From Furcasterigmium furcatum (taxonomy: Eukaryota > Ascomycota > Sordariomycetes > Glomerellales > Plectosphaerellaceae): a stretch of 64,000 nt of DNA. The position numbers were made by a program, and so were the translations under genes. This document shows positions 1-10,944 of the stretch, in pieces; positions within the stretch are counted from its first letter, which is position 1; each line of letters starts with the position of its first letter. Under the pieces are notes generated by a model. The model was given only the letters and a program-made list of their open reading frames with translations. It was not told the DNA's origin and did not search any database. The DNA lies in the NCBI GenBank assembly GCA_001599815.1, contig BCIA01000008.1:1323945-1387944 (forward strand). The letters run 5' to 3'.

Positions 1-1
1 C

Positions 2-1717
2 GCCACAATTGGCTTTGGACGGCCGGACAACTACGAAAGGAGGATCGGTCCCGACGGAGAGGAGGTGGCTGATCTTATCGGCCCCTTGGGCCACACTGAA
101 GCGTTGCCTCCTTATACCAGATATCCGGAGATATCATATTCCGCCAAGCCAGACTCTTCGAGCCAGTTATCTGAGACGACCCAGAACACCGAGTCCTCCA
201 GTAGTCAACCGAGTCCGCCGAGTCAGCCGATCCCGGGCGCTGGGGGCATCGGTCTTGCGACGCGGAACCCAGAGTATGAGTCCCGTGATGATCTTGCCTC
301 TCCCCCATCACGGTCTCGTCTCTCAACTCGCAGCGTCACTTCTGATGCGGTCAGTCAACACGAAATCAACACTGCTGCTGGGGCGTTCAATGAGAAGCAG
401 AGCGGCAACAGATGGCAGAAGAGGGCCAAAAAGCGCATGTGGGGTGTGATCCCTGTCTGGGCGGTCTGCCTGGTTGCCGCTGCCCTCCTCCTCATGTAAG
501 TGATACCATCATACCTCATATTAGTTCTTTGTGGACTGACATGACAAAGGGGTATCGTTCTCGGCGCTGTGATTGGAAGCTTACTGACCAAGGACGACGA
601 CGACGAGAAGGGGAGCAAAAAACCAGATGAGGATGCTTACCCCATCACATACACCACCGGGACAACAGATGTTATCCCACTGGCCACAAAGCCTGCTGAT
701 CTCCCACCCTTGGAACTTGGCACCTTCAGTCTGCCCCCTCTCATCCGCTTCCAGGCTCCCACCACTTGTTTCAATGATACCAGCCAGGCACAGGCATGGA
801 CATGCAACGTGCCCTTCACAGTCTATTCCATGAGCGTGGGCAGACCAGCGAGGCGTGACCCTCTCCACGATTATGTGCTACAACTCTACCTATCCAACAA
901 CTCATCTCCTTCGGATCTTTACACGTGGGGAACCCAACCGCCTGTCATGGACGATGCTATCACCCTCCAGCTCGTCAAGGATACGGCGGAGCCAGATTGG
1001 GGACCAGCGTGGTTTGGAACCTTTATGTACAACAAGACGGTCATTATAGCCGAGGATCGGTTTCCCAATGTTGGGAGTTCGCCCGCAAACAACAGGAGGA
1101 GTTATATGTTCGACCCGACAGACGATTTCAGGAGAGCTGGCGTCATCGGCGCACAAGAGGGCGACAGGCCGTGGATATGCACCTGGCCGGGGACCATGCT
1201 CGAAGTGTTCATATACCCCTACGAAACCAACAGCTTCTCCAAGGACCCAAGCTCGTCATCGGCAGACGGGGATGCAGCACGCGACGCCGCCTCAACCGCG
1301 TCGAGCTCACCAGTGTCCAAGGTAACCTCACCTCCGGACAGGAAGGCGCCACCAGAGGCGGACAGTGAGACTACGACAGCGACAACAACAAGTCGCACGC
1401 CAAGGATCGCTGCGCCGCCATACCCGAACATCATAAAGATTGAAGAGAGCCGCATATCTGATGACGACTCTCGTGCTGCCGTGTGCCAGCAGGTGGAGAT
1501 ATGCGAAGATGGCCTCAGCTCAAAGCCGGTGTACGACACCAACGGCGACCCTGTCGAGGTCATCATTGTGGAAAATCAGCGCCTCGTTGCCTACCGTTTT
1601 GAGGAACCCAAGAACAAGAGATCTGTGCCTCGGGACATTACTCCCATCCTGGCACGAGACGACGAGGAACAATACAGCCAGCTGAGCGAGTGTGGCTGTA
1701 TGTGGTGGTTTACGTGA
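2..1717 (+). CDS. DUF7820-type fungal membrane protein, 5' end outside window
   Basis: The reading frame is already open at base 2, so the true start lies upstream. Exon 1 runs to 495, an intron fills 496-549 (GTAAGT donor), and exon 2 runs to the stop at 1715-1717, giving 553 visible residues. The opening residues (RRIGPDGEE, then GPLGHTEALPPYTRYPE) resemble the cytoplasmic part of fungal DUF7820 proteins. One hydrophobic segment lies at about visible residues 147-175 (WGVIPVWAVCLVAAALLLM continuing into GIVLGAVIG) and spans the intron. A larger domain with conserved Cys and Trp follows, then a Ser/Thr/Pro-rich stretch and a Cys-containing tail (ECGCMWW). The layout suggests a single-pass membrane protein. 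The molecular function is unknown. The family assignment is from remembered similarity; the splice and membrane segment are seen directly. Confidence 0.75.
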
Positions 1718-2192
1718 AGTGGCACATATTTTTGACATATCATCTGAGCACCATCACAGGATTTTATTCCTCAACATGCGATGCGGAGTTGTTCGGGACG
1801 ACATCTGCGTGGACATTTCATGGCTCTTTGGCCAGGCACACGTCTGCAATTTTCCGGGTCATCAAACCATGATGATACCGCACTATATGGGCGCGATCTT
1901 GGGGCACTGGCGTTTTTGCGGACATTGGGACACCTTGCCGGACTTGAAAAGAGAGCGACTATCTTTTCTGAATTTTATGCCACATTATAACTGTGGTTTA
2001 TTGGGTGGCAATACTTGTGTGCTAGGAGCGGGCAGTTAGCTGTCGTTAGGATAGACGTCGGGATACATATGAATCGATGCGCATAAATGTCTGACGGCTG
2101 CGGCACGATCAGTTTCACGGGTGAAGTCCACGTCTGTGGAGGTGCCTGGACTGACGGCGCCTTCATTGGCTCGTCAAGGGACTCTCCTGGGA
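1718..2192. other. Convergent 3' flank, no gene seen
   Basis: 475 bp between the 3' ends of two convergent genes. I see only short overlapping frames without coding character; it most likely holds the two 3' UTRs. Confidence 0.6.
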
Positions 2193-3227
2193 TCATTTGT
2201 CGGACTGTGGCGGCGTCATATTGGCGGCAAGCCCATCCAAGAATGTATCGGCCATCTTCTTGGCTCTCCTGGCTTCAAGGTCCCGTCTCCGGTCCTCGAT
2301 TTCTTTCCGCCTCACGGCCTTCCTGTTCTCCTGATCCCGCCGCCTCTCCTCTGTCCTCTTGCGCTCCTCCTCGAGGCTCTGCATCTCCGCCGTGCGGGCT
2401 GTCTCGTCTTTGCTGAACTTGTAGAACCCTGCACCCTTCGTCCGGATCTCGCTGTCGGCGTCGTAGTGTTTCATATCGGGGGGCGTGGCACTTCGGTCGC
2501 GCTTGCGGGCGATGGCTTCCATTTTGTCCGGGTCGTCGGGGGCGAAGGCAAGAGTTTGTATTGTGTCACCGTAGATGAGGTTGGACGGGGCAGCAGGGCG
2601 GGCAGACATGCGTTCGAGCTCTTCGGCGCCGAGGAGGCCGCGGCGTTGTTGTCGCTCGATGCGGGCGATCTGAGCTTTCGTGGCGTGGCGGGTGCGACCA
2701 TACTCATCCGTATATTCAACAACTTCATCGTCGTTGGACTTGGTGGCTTCGCCGGCAGCTGAGTCGTTATCGGATCCGGACGTGATGGCGGCGTCGTTGT
2801 CGTCGACTTGGGTTTCAGCCCATTTGCGATCAAAGTCGACGAGGGGTGCGGCCTCGTTCTCTTTTGGCACGTAGTCGCCACGCTTCATGGCAGCATATAG
2901 ACGGGCTTTGGACTCCATCTTTCGCCGGGTGCGGGAGAGCACTGCGGCCTCTTCCTCGTCGGGTGCATCCTTGAGAACGAGCTTGTTGGTGGTTTGGTGC
3001 TTGTGACCTTCAGGGCGGCTTTTGAATTTCGAGGGACGGAATAGATCTTCCTTTGTCCTAGACTGCCGCGGCCGCGCAGTAGAGATCGGCTGTGAGGAGG
3101 AGGCCGCGGAGGGATTGGATATGAGGGACGTAAGTTGCGTAGTGAAGTCGAGTGAGCCCGCGAGGGCCATGTTGTTCCTGCGCTTCTTGGGTGGAGGTTG
3201 CCCGTAGAGGTTGGGATCTTGTGGCAT
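2193..3227 (-). CDS. CCDC174-like coiled-coil nuclear protein
   Basis: Single-exon gene of 344 aa with a genuine ATG at 3227. The diagnostic block is KARLYAAMKRGDYVPKE (about residues 107-123) followed by LVDFDRKW, the core of the CCDC174 family. A second family hallmark, EYTDEYGRTR, lies at 171-180. The C-terminal part (about 285-325) is a highly charged Arg/Glu coiled coil. The N-terminus carries a basic PPKKRRNN motif that could be a nuclear localisation signal. Animal CCDC174 has been linked to the exon-junction complex; that role is not shown for the fungal protein, so the process is inferred. A 213-aa frame on the opposite strand (2121-2762) is a shadow of this gene. Confidence 0.82.
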   Translation of the reverse strand: MPQDPNLYGQPPPKKRRNNMALAGSLDFTTQLTSLISNPSAASSSQPISTARPRQSRTKEDLFRPSKFKSRPEGHKHQTTNKLVLKDAPDEEEAAVLSRTRRKMESKARLYAAMKRGDYVPKENEAAPLVDFDRKWAETQVDDNDAAITSGSDNDSAAGEATKSNDDEVVEYTDEYGRTRHATKAQIARIERQQRRGLLGAEELERMSARPAAPSNLIYGDTIQTLAFAPDDPDKMEAIARKRDRSATPPDMKHYDADSEIRTKGAGFYKFSKDETARTAEMQSLEEERKRTEERRRDQENRKAVRRKEIEDRRRDLEARRAKKMADTFLDGLAANMTPPQSDK

Positions 3228-3686
3228 GTTCGGTGTATTGGAGGAGGATTCCCTTCAAAGATTGTCGGTGGTGATCAAGGGGCAGGGTTGTCGAAGGGTT
3301 ATCGAAGAATGCAGATTGAGGTACAGGATGGTAGAAGTCGATGAAGTTCAGTCTGAGGCAAGGTTGTAGGTGACGGAGGGGTGGACGGCGATCTTAGTGG
3401 GCCTGAGCTGATAAGAGCTCCGTAGGTACCTAGGCAAGCAAGGAATCAAGGTACCTCCCTACGAGCTAGTGCCTTACGTGGAGGGTGGTACATAGCAAAC
3501 CTGAGCTTCGGTCCCGACCTGACATTGGGACGCGGCGTACTTGCCTACCTCCTCCAGCGAGCATCCGGAAGGGATGTGTGCGAGCGAGACCGACTGCAAA
3601 TCGAATACGCCGGCGACCAATACTTAAGTAGGTATTTCATTACACAGATACAGTCAAAGGTATATCTTCCCATTGCCCGAGCCACA
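3228..3686. other. Upstream flank of CCDC174-like gene
   Basis: 459 bp holding the promoter of the minus-strand CCDC174-like gene and the 3' end of the next minus-strand gene. No further coding signal is seen. Confidence 0.5.
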
Positions 3687-4095
3687 TCAACTGTTATTAC
3701 TGTTGCTGGCATAGACTTTTCTGCTTGTGCCATCGTGCTGTACCGCCGGCGCAACCGCTGAGGCTGGCCCATGTGTGCTCATCTCGAGCACTGCAGGCCC
3801 ATCGTCGATGAGTGGCCGTGGGGGCTGCTCAGGCATTGCGGGTATGGCTCGATTCCAACACGTCCTACCAATCCATAAGACCAAATCCAGAACGATCAGG
3901 AGGGCGAATGGTACGGTTAACATAAGCCCAAGTACGATCTAACAAGATCAGTATTTGGGTGATGAAGCGCAAGGCATTACGCAGACTTACGAAGACGCCA
4001 GAGATGTACCTCAGAACTGAGGGATAGTCGGAGGAAAGCATGGTATAGCCCAGGAAGGTGCCGAGCCACGACTGTTCCGAGCCGTTCTCCGCCAT
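3687..4095 (-). CDS. Small single-pass membrane protein, two exons
   Basis: Exon 1 is 4095-3991 and exon 2 is 3938-3687, joined across a 52-nt intron (3990-3939, GTAAGT donor, TTAG acceptor, phase 0). The product is 118 aa. It starts MAENGSEQSWLGTFLGY, reads through DYPSVLRYISGVF to the junction, then continues IVLGLMLTVPFALLIVLDLV, a strong membrane helix, followed by WIGRTCW. The C-terminal 50 residues are Pro/Ser/Ala-rich and probably disordered. If the intron is ignored the upstream frame runs on with another sequence, but the canonical splice sites and the helix created support splicing. I do not recognise a named family; it resembles short uncharacterised fungal membrane proteins. An upstream in-frame start near 4359 cannot be excluded but has poor coding character. 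Confidence 0.6.
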
Positions 4096-4895
4096 GGCCG
4101 GAGGCAGTCGTTGATCGATGATGCTGAGGGGAGTGATCGGGCCTCGGCCAAAGTGACACGATACGTGCTTTGAGTCGTGGCCAACTTGATCTGCTCCGAA
4201 ATCGATCCGGGCAGGTGTAGGTATCAGAGGTGCCTGTGAAGAGCTTTGTCGGCAACCTCGGTTGCCATGCCGGTGCGGCCCCGATCGTGGATGGGCGTCT
4301 GGAAGATGGTATTGATGTGTGTATTGAGTTGCGTCACCCGGCCGGAAGTCGAATCGCACAAGCGGTTGGGCTGCTTATCAGCTCGTGGTTTCGCAGTCGG
4401 TCAGTAGAAGCTTCCCTCGGATACCGTCCTGGCACAAAGTCTGTCTCATTGTGCATGGAGCAAGCTGCAAGTGCGTGCTGGGTGTCCTGGTGATGATTCC
4501 CAGGAGTGTGTCCGGGGCGATTTTGGGAAGGAACGCGGCTGCGTCTCACTCACTCACAGCAACAGGCCCGGGGCGACTTGTGGCATTTCCCCTTGCACTA
4601 ACAGGCACGGTAAGTGCATCCCCACGTATCAGGTACTGCGCAGCGCCGGGGGTTCAAATGACGTTTCACTCTGACAGTTCGGGCTGCCTATGTACCTGAG
4701 TTGTCCCGCATTTGAACCCTCACTTGGAACTCTCCGCAGTTCCTCGACAGGTCATCCCGGAAAAGAACATGAAGCATCGAAAAAAGCTGCCCCTCCAACA
4801 AGGCCTGTACACTTCACCTCCAACACCACGAGAATCGCCGCCCTCAACACACATTTCGTCGACCTCGCTATCTACTCACTTAGACAACCGCCAAC
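4096..4895. other. Divergent intergenic region
   Basis: 800 bp between the divergent small membrane-protein gene and TRM8, so it should carry both promoters. Short frames here overlap the real TRM8 first exon in the wrong frame. No other gene is supported. Confidence 0.5.
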
Positions 4896-5841
4896 ATGGG
4901 CCGCGCGAAGAATCGTGCTGCCAAGCGCGAGGATTGGCGCAAAACCAAGGGTCAAGATGGGAAAGAGATGCCGCGCAAGAAATTCTACCGTCAGAGAGCA
5001 CACGCGAATCCCTTCTCCGATCACAACCTGATCTAGTTGCGTCTTCCAGTGCGCGAACCCTGTGATCCAATGCTAACTCTGTGCGGCAGCCCGGCACGTC
5101 CTGACGAGATGGACTGGTCCTCCCAGTACCCTGCCTTCGCCCAAGACGCCCAGACCACCTCCACGGATTCGAGAACAACATTACAAGCCACAAAAAGACC
5201 ACTCAGGAGAGATGTTGAGGTGGTGGACATCGGTTGCGGGTTTGGAGGACTGACTGTTGCACTCTCGCCATTGCTGCCAGAGCAGCTCATCCTCGGTTAG
5301 TGCAGCATTTCTCGAGATCTGCAAGAGCGCCTACTAAACCCTCCCCCCTCCAGGTGTTGAGATTCGTGCTCAGGTGACGGAATTCGTCCAAGATCGGATA
5401 CGGGCCCTTCGAGCACAAGACTCTGACGGCCAGAAATACCAGAACATCGCTTGCATCCGGGGAAACACCATGAAGTTCCTGCCTAACTTCTTCAAGAAGG
5501 ACCAGCTCTCCAAGATCTTCATATGTTTTCCCGACCCGCACTTCAAGGCACGGAAGCACAAGCAGAGGATTGTGTCGACTACGCTTTGCTCGGAATATGC
5601 CTTTGCGTTGAAAGCTGGGGGCATTCTGTATACCATCACAGATGTCGAGTCGCTGCACGAGTGGATGGTGGAGCATCTAGATGCCCACCCCTCATTCGAA
5701 AGGATACCTGAGGAACAGCTTGACGCAGATCAGTGCGTTCATGCCATGAAATACGAAACGGAGGAAAGCAAGAAGGTCGATCGAAACCAGGGTCAGAAGT
5801 TTGTAGCCGTGTACCGCCGACTGGAGCATCCACCATGGTGA
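4896..5841 (+). CDS. TRM8: tRNA (guanine-N7)-methyltransferase catalytic subunit
   Basis: Three exons: 4896-5035, 5090-5295 and 5354-5841. The introns are 5036-5089 (GTTGCG donor, GCTAAC branch site) and 5296-5353 (GTTAGT donor). Product 277 aa. Exon 1 gives MGRAKNRAAKREDWRKTKGQ and later PFSDHNLIY, joining to PARPDEMDW, the usual Trm8 N-terminus. The SAM-binding motif is VVDIGCGFGGL, followed by LGVEIR across the second junction. FPDPHFKARKHKQRI is the conserved catalytic and tRNA-binding block. Family knowledge: with Trm82 it makes m7G46 in tRNAs, using S-adenosylmethionine. Exon 1 ends in TA and the next exon supplies C, so a TAG that looks like an early stop in unspliced DNA is removed. 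Very confident in function and splicing. Confidence 0.95.
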
Positions 5842-6047
5842 CAGCCAAAGGCAGTCTTGAAAACGGAATCTAGTTCGTCTGGCCAGTAGCATGTTCATGC
5901 TTTCTAGTGCATGTCCTGCAAGCGGGTTTTGGCTCATGATAGGCAGTCCACGGTTCGGCAACGAGAAGCTTTATTTGCCCCCCCTCCTACTGGTACCGAG
6001 AGAGAGAGAAGACCCTTTCCTGGTCCTTATCGATAAAGCACCCCAAC

Positions 6048-6050
<3 letters not shown>

Positions 6051-6102
<52 letters not shown>
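6051..6102 (+). repeat. 52-nt uninterrupted poly-C tract
   Basis: 52 consecutive C residues, ending 19 nt before the ATG of the Mdm1-like gene. The opposite strand is poly-G. As given it would lie in the 5' leader of that transcript. Homopolymers this long are error-prone in sequencing, so the exact length is uncertain. Confidence 0.9.
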
Positions 6103-6103
<1 letters not shown>

Positions 6104-6121
6104 CGGCCCACCTCATCTCCA

Positions 6122-9100
6122 ATGTGGCCGACAACCCTGGATCGTGACCACTTGGACAAACACAATGCGGCATCGACTCCTCGCCGCCCGCCTCGCTGGA
6201 CTATGGCCCTTCAGAGGAAGGAACTAATATTCGCCGGGATCACATGCTTCATTGCATGGGGTTACGCTACTAGCTGGGTCCCGGCCTTGCGCTGGGTCGG
6301 CTACGCCTTCGTCGCCGGCGCCGTCTCGACCATCCTCGCCTTGCTTGCCATTGTGTCCCTCACCTCCCGCGGCACCAGATACGCCCCAAGTCAGCGGTTT
6401 CCGCGCTCGAGAGGCGCCATATTCCGAGAGCCAACAGTATGGGCTGCAGACATCGCAAACCTTCGGTCGCGACAAGCCTCCTCCAAGACGCCCCTCTATC
6501 CCGAATCTACCAAAGTGTCGCAAGCCGTCGATGAACTTCTGGGCTTTGTTGTCCGTGATTTCGTGTCCGCGTGGTATTCCAACATCAGCAAGAATCCCAT
6601 TTTCCCGAACGAGGTCGACAAGGCCGTGCGGCTAGCCCTGACAAATGTCCGAGATCGCCTCTTCGAGATCGACCTCGCCGAAACACTCACCAGCCGTCTG
6701 GTCCCCATTCTGACGACGCACTTGAAGGACTTCTCCGATGCCGAGAGATCGGTACGTGGGAAGAAGCTCAATCGGTCTGTGACGGAGTCAGAAGAGTTGG
6801 ATCTGGCCATTGCCTCAAAATACAACGATGGAAAGCTGCATCCCGCCGCGTCCCTGTCGTTCCCAGACACGAAGCTGGTGCAGCAGGATTACCTACGAAA
6901 TGTCGTCTCTGAAATACTGCCCAAGGTACTGCCTCCCAACATCTTGGCAAGCCGGGCCGTCGCGACCATCATTCGAGAAATCGTCACCTGCGCTGTGCTA
7001 TTTCCGATCATGCAGATGCTCGCGGAGCCGGACACATGGAACCAGATCATGGAGAACTACGGCCGCTCCATGCTTCAGGATCGATCGACAGTCCGTAAGC
7101 TACGTGCTGCACTAGATCAGCACGCATCTCCATCGCCTAGGTCCAACAAAGCCGCCATCATCCCTCGTCTGACCCCAGGCGACAGCGAGAGGAAATTTGA
7201 GAAGTTCATCCGGGCCATTCGCAAAGTTAACAACCTCTCTGATGCCCGCCGTCTGAGGAGCGAGGTTGCTAGCCAACTCAAACGCGACTCTTTGGGAGAC
7301 AACCAGGACCAAGCGTACCTGCGCCGACTGGACATGGGCAAGCGATTGCTGGACCAGAGGGTGCAGGTTCTCGCAGCTGGCGGAAATTCCAAGGGGGCTG
7401 TAGCGTTGGCCGCCCAAGGCCCTCCGGCAGACGGTCCTAAGACGTCCAAGTTGGAGAATGCGTCGCTTGTTGATCTCCTCCGAGACTCTGCCGGCATGTC
7501 CTACTTCATGGAGTTTATGGACCGTCACCGTCTCCTGTCTCTGGTGCAGTTCTGGCTCGTGGTCGACGGTTTCCGGAACCCCTTGGAAGACGAGGAGGCT
7601 AAAGATGAGCAGATGCCATCTGACCTGCCCATGTGGACTGATTCTGACCGAGTCGATCTGGCGCAGATTGACCAAGCCTACCTCTCCAAGCCGGAACTGA
7701 ATGTCTCGCAAGCTGCACGGAGCCAAGTCAGAGCCTTTCTCGACGCTGGCAGATTGGCATCTCCGGAGCAACATTACAAAGCCCGCCGAGCCGTCCTCGG
7801 AGCGCAAAGCGCCGTTCTGGAGAAGATGCAAGCCAGGTACTTTCAGAGTTTCAAAAAATCGGATCTCTTCTATAAATGTCTTGCTGCGCAAGAAGCATCC
7901 GCTCTTCCTTCTATTTCCGCTCCTGCAACCCATGAGCAAATAGAGCCTCCACAATCATCTGGGGCCCTCGCACCGCAACCTCCCCCAACCTACAGGGCAT
8001 CGCAATCCTTCCAGAGCAGACCCAAGCCGGTTGCGCGGCTTGCTTCTCGCCCCGGTAACTCGTCGACACGGCGTGTTGGGTCAGCTTCTGACTTGAGGTC
8101 ACTCGATACTGGCGGCGGTGACATGGATCCACTGTCTGGATCCAGGCGTTCTTTGGATAATCAGTCACCCACACCCTTGTTCGCCGACGACGACGAAATT
8201 GAACACGACAGCTTGATTGACTCAGTCCAAAGTTTGGATCAAGACGTGGGCCAGCAAGTACCTGACACGAAGGTCGTACAGGCCATGGAGGAGGCCCTGA
8301 CAAACATTATGGAAGATGGAGAGCGTCCTCGCACGGCGGAGGAGTTTCGCGAATCCCTCCTTGGGGCCGAAGAACTTGCCGGTTCCGCTAGTCTATTCTC
8401 AAATGACAACGACTCTAACAGGGGATCGATCGATGTGGGCAGGCTACCGCCCTTCGTCAAGGATGGCGAAAAGCCCAGCCTGTCTTCGCTTGGTCTCGTA
8501 AGTGCTGCCTCCCGCATCGGTGTCTTTGTAGACGACGATCTCTTTGGCGACGAAGATGCATACGTCGGCGACGACAACGAGGAAGGGGCACAGGGAGCAG
8601 GCGAAGATGACGAGGATGAGGTCCACGAGGCGGCCCCTGGTGATCTTGGCCTCGCAGAAGCTATCAGCGTGCTCTCCAACGACATTGACCGACTGAGTGC
8701 ACAAGATGCGGTGGTGGACTCGTTGACCAAGAAGGCGGAGCTCACCAACAACACTGCAGAACTCCGCATCCTCAGAAAATCGAAGGCGAGTCTGCAGCGA
8801 GAGATCCGCCGCAAAGAGCTCCAGAGACAGCAGTACGTCGTTCAAGAGAGCGACAACAGCTTATATGGGCGGTCCACCATCAAGATCAAGTCGATCCAGG
8901 TGGGACAAGAAGAAGACGGCAGGGAGTTCGCGCTATACGTGGTCGAGGTGCAGAGGGATGCCGGTGAAAAGATGCCCGCCGCGACTTGGATTGTTACCCG
9001 CCGGTATAGCGAGTTCCATGAGCTCCACCAAAACCTGCGAGCAAGATATCCCTCGGTGCGCCACCTCGACTTTCCCCGACGTCGGGTTATTATGAAGTTC

Positions 9101-9985
9101 CAAAGCGAGTTCCTTCGCAAGAGGCAGGCAGCCCTGGAGAAGTACATGCGAGAATTACTCCTGCTCCCCGAAGTTTGCCGCAGCCGCGATCTGAGGGCTT
9201 TCTTGTCACAGAGCGTCATTGCACAAGGCCAGGACATGGGAGACCGAGAGGACAAGAAGGACATGATCACTCGGTTTTATGACTCGGTCACGGACGGCAT
9301 GGAGGATATATTGGGCAATATGCCTGTCCTGGACCAGCTGTCTTTGGCGGGGCAGAACCTCATTGCAGCTGCGACCAGCCAGCTCAACACCATGCCGTTG
9401 CCAGGCGGCGAGGATGGGATCAGCGCCGCTGAAGCTGAGGCAGAACTCAATGCCTTCGAGGACAAGGAGCTGGAGCCATTCATCAAACCAATCTGCGACA
9501 TCTTCCTGGAGGTGTTCGAGCTCAACAGGGGCAACAACTGGCTGCGCGGGCGAGCTGTTGTCGTCGTCCTACAACAACTTTTGGGTGGCACCATCGAACG
9601 CAAGGTGCGCGATAATGTCAAGATGGCCGTCCAAGAGGAAGCCGTTCTCAAGTACATTGGCCTTGCCCGCGACAGCATGTGGCCTGGGGGACAGATTCGA
9701 AAGGGCCGACAGCCCCGCAGCGCTTCGGATAAGAAGAAGAGCAGGACTGAAGCGAGCCTCATGCTTGCCACTCTAGTCCCGGATGTGGCGGGCAGCGTGG
9801 TGGGCAGAGTCAATGCCCAGGCTGCGAGTCGCCGGATATTTGCGACGCTGAACAACTCGAGGCTCAAGTAAGTGTATTCCAGACATTGTCTTCTCCCGAC
9901 TGGCCTGAAGGCTCGCTGACCGGTCAACAGTGCACACCTGACCTACACGATAATGGACGAAGTCATAGATATCCTCTTCCGATGA
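6122..9985 (+). CDS. MDM1: Mdm1-type sorting nexin (PXA-RGS-PX-nexin C)
   Basis: Exon 1 is 6122-9867 and exon 2 is 9931-9985, with a 63-nt intron (9868-9930). Product 1266 aa. Two hydrophobic segments lie at about residues 33-80 (LIFAGITCFIAWGYATSWV, then VAGAVSTILALLAIV). A PXA domain covers about 130-320 and an RGS-like domain about 448-590 (SLVDLLRDSAGMSYFMEFMD). A PX domain covers about 920-1030, with RRYSEFHELH and the PPK-equivalent region DFPRRRV. A nexin C domain runs from about 1115 to the end. Splicing changes the tail to RLNAHLTYTIMDEVIDILFR, as expected for the family. Family knowledge: Mdm1/Snx13-type proteins tether ER to vacuole/lysosome and bind lipid through PX. I chose ATG 6122; the Met at 6203 (MALQRKELIF) is a credible alternative. 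Frames running in from 5891 cross the poly-C tract and are not credible starts. Confidence 0.92.
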
Positions 9986-10944
9986 TTGAGTGAGGAGAAG
10001 CATGGCCGGAATTTTTATTGGATCGACTGATCGCAGGCGTTGAAGGCAAGCCGGGCGTTTGGAAACTGCATGGGTGGGACGGGCATTGCATGGCATGTTG
10101 AGTACAAGCATTGCCGAGCGTATTAGGACACGGTGATCGTCGACAAGATGCTGTAATGAACTGACCGTCTAATGAAGGCGAGCTTCGGAGAAAGTGCGCG
10201 AACAACCATGGCCCAGACGTTGGAGCTCAGTCTCGGCCCCAGTGACTAAGCGCCCCGCAATGTCTTCGCTGTGCTGTGATTCGCTGTGCAGGGACGTCCA
10301 TGTCACGAGCATGGGCAGCTCAGGCGGGGAGGAGTGCATGAGCCGGCAGGTGCGATGGGTACCCAGCCCCATCCATCTCGATCCATCCCCATCCCAGCTG
10401 TCGTCGTTTCTGCCGGTTGCAACACCAAACACCTATCTCCCTCCTCTCTCCTCTCCCATACCATCCCCGTATGCCAACCTTGCGACCGACAGCGCAACCC
10501 GTCGGACATCTGTGCCACGCCTTTCTCCCACTGCGACTGGGATCCGAAGCTGTGTACCTGGTAATTCATCCACCTCCAGGCCCTCCTCCCAGGATTGTGA
10601 CCGCCCCTGGCGCCTCGCTCTGCCGCACTCAGGTTGCGCCTCGACTCGTGCCTCGGGCTGCTGGCGCATCTACCCGCTGCAGGTGGCATACGGGCTCCAG
10701 AGTCAGGCACAAACGGCAGTTGCGAGGTTGACGCGTTTCCCGGTTCTGGCATCGATACTCCTTGGACCCAGTACTTACTCCAGGTGCCTTAGGCAACGTC
10801 GACTCTTCCATCAATCACCACAAGACGCGGATACCGGAGTCCCTCTTTCGACCTTGCCATCCGCAGCTTTCCTACCCGGCTGGCGACCTTTCCACTTTTC
10901 AATTGACCGAACTGTTCGGCTGAGACCCGAGGACTTTGCCCATC
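9986..10944. other. Intergenic region before SR gene
   Basis: About 960 bp. It must hold the 3' UTR of the Mdm1-like gene and the promoter/leader of the SR gene. A 284-aa frame from 10194 runs through the SR start but has low-complexity Ser/Arg/Pro composition and no family resemblance. Confidence 0.5.

Noticed and set aside
2121..2762. 213-aa plus-strand frame
   Set aside because: Antisense to the CCDC174-like gene.
5891..6121. N-terminal extension of the Mdm1-like protein from an ATG at 5891
   Set aside because: It would encode a polyproline from the poly-C tract and unrelated residues; homologues start near the hydrophobic segment, so 6122 (or 6203) fits better.
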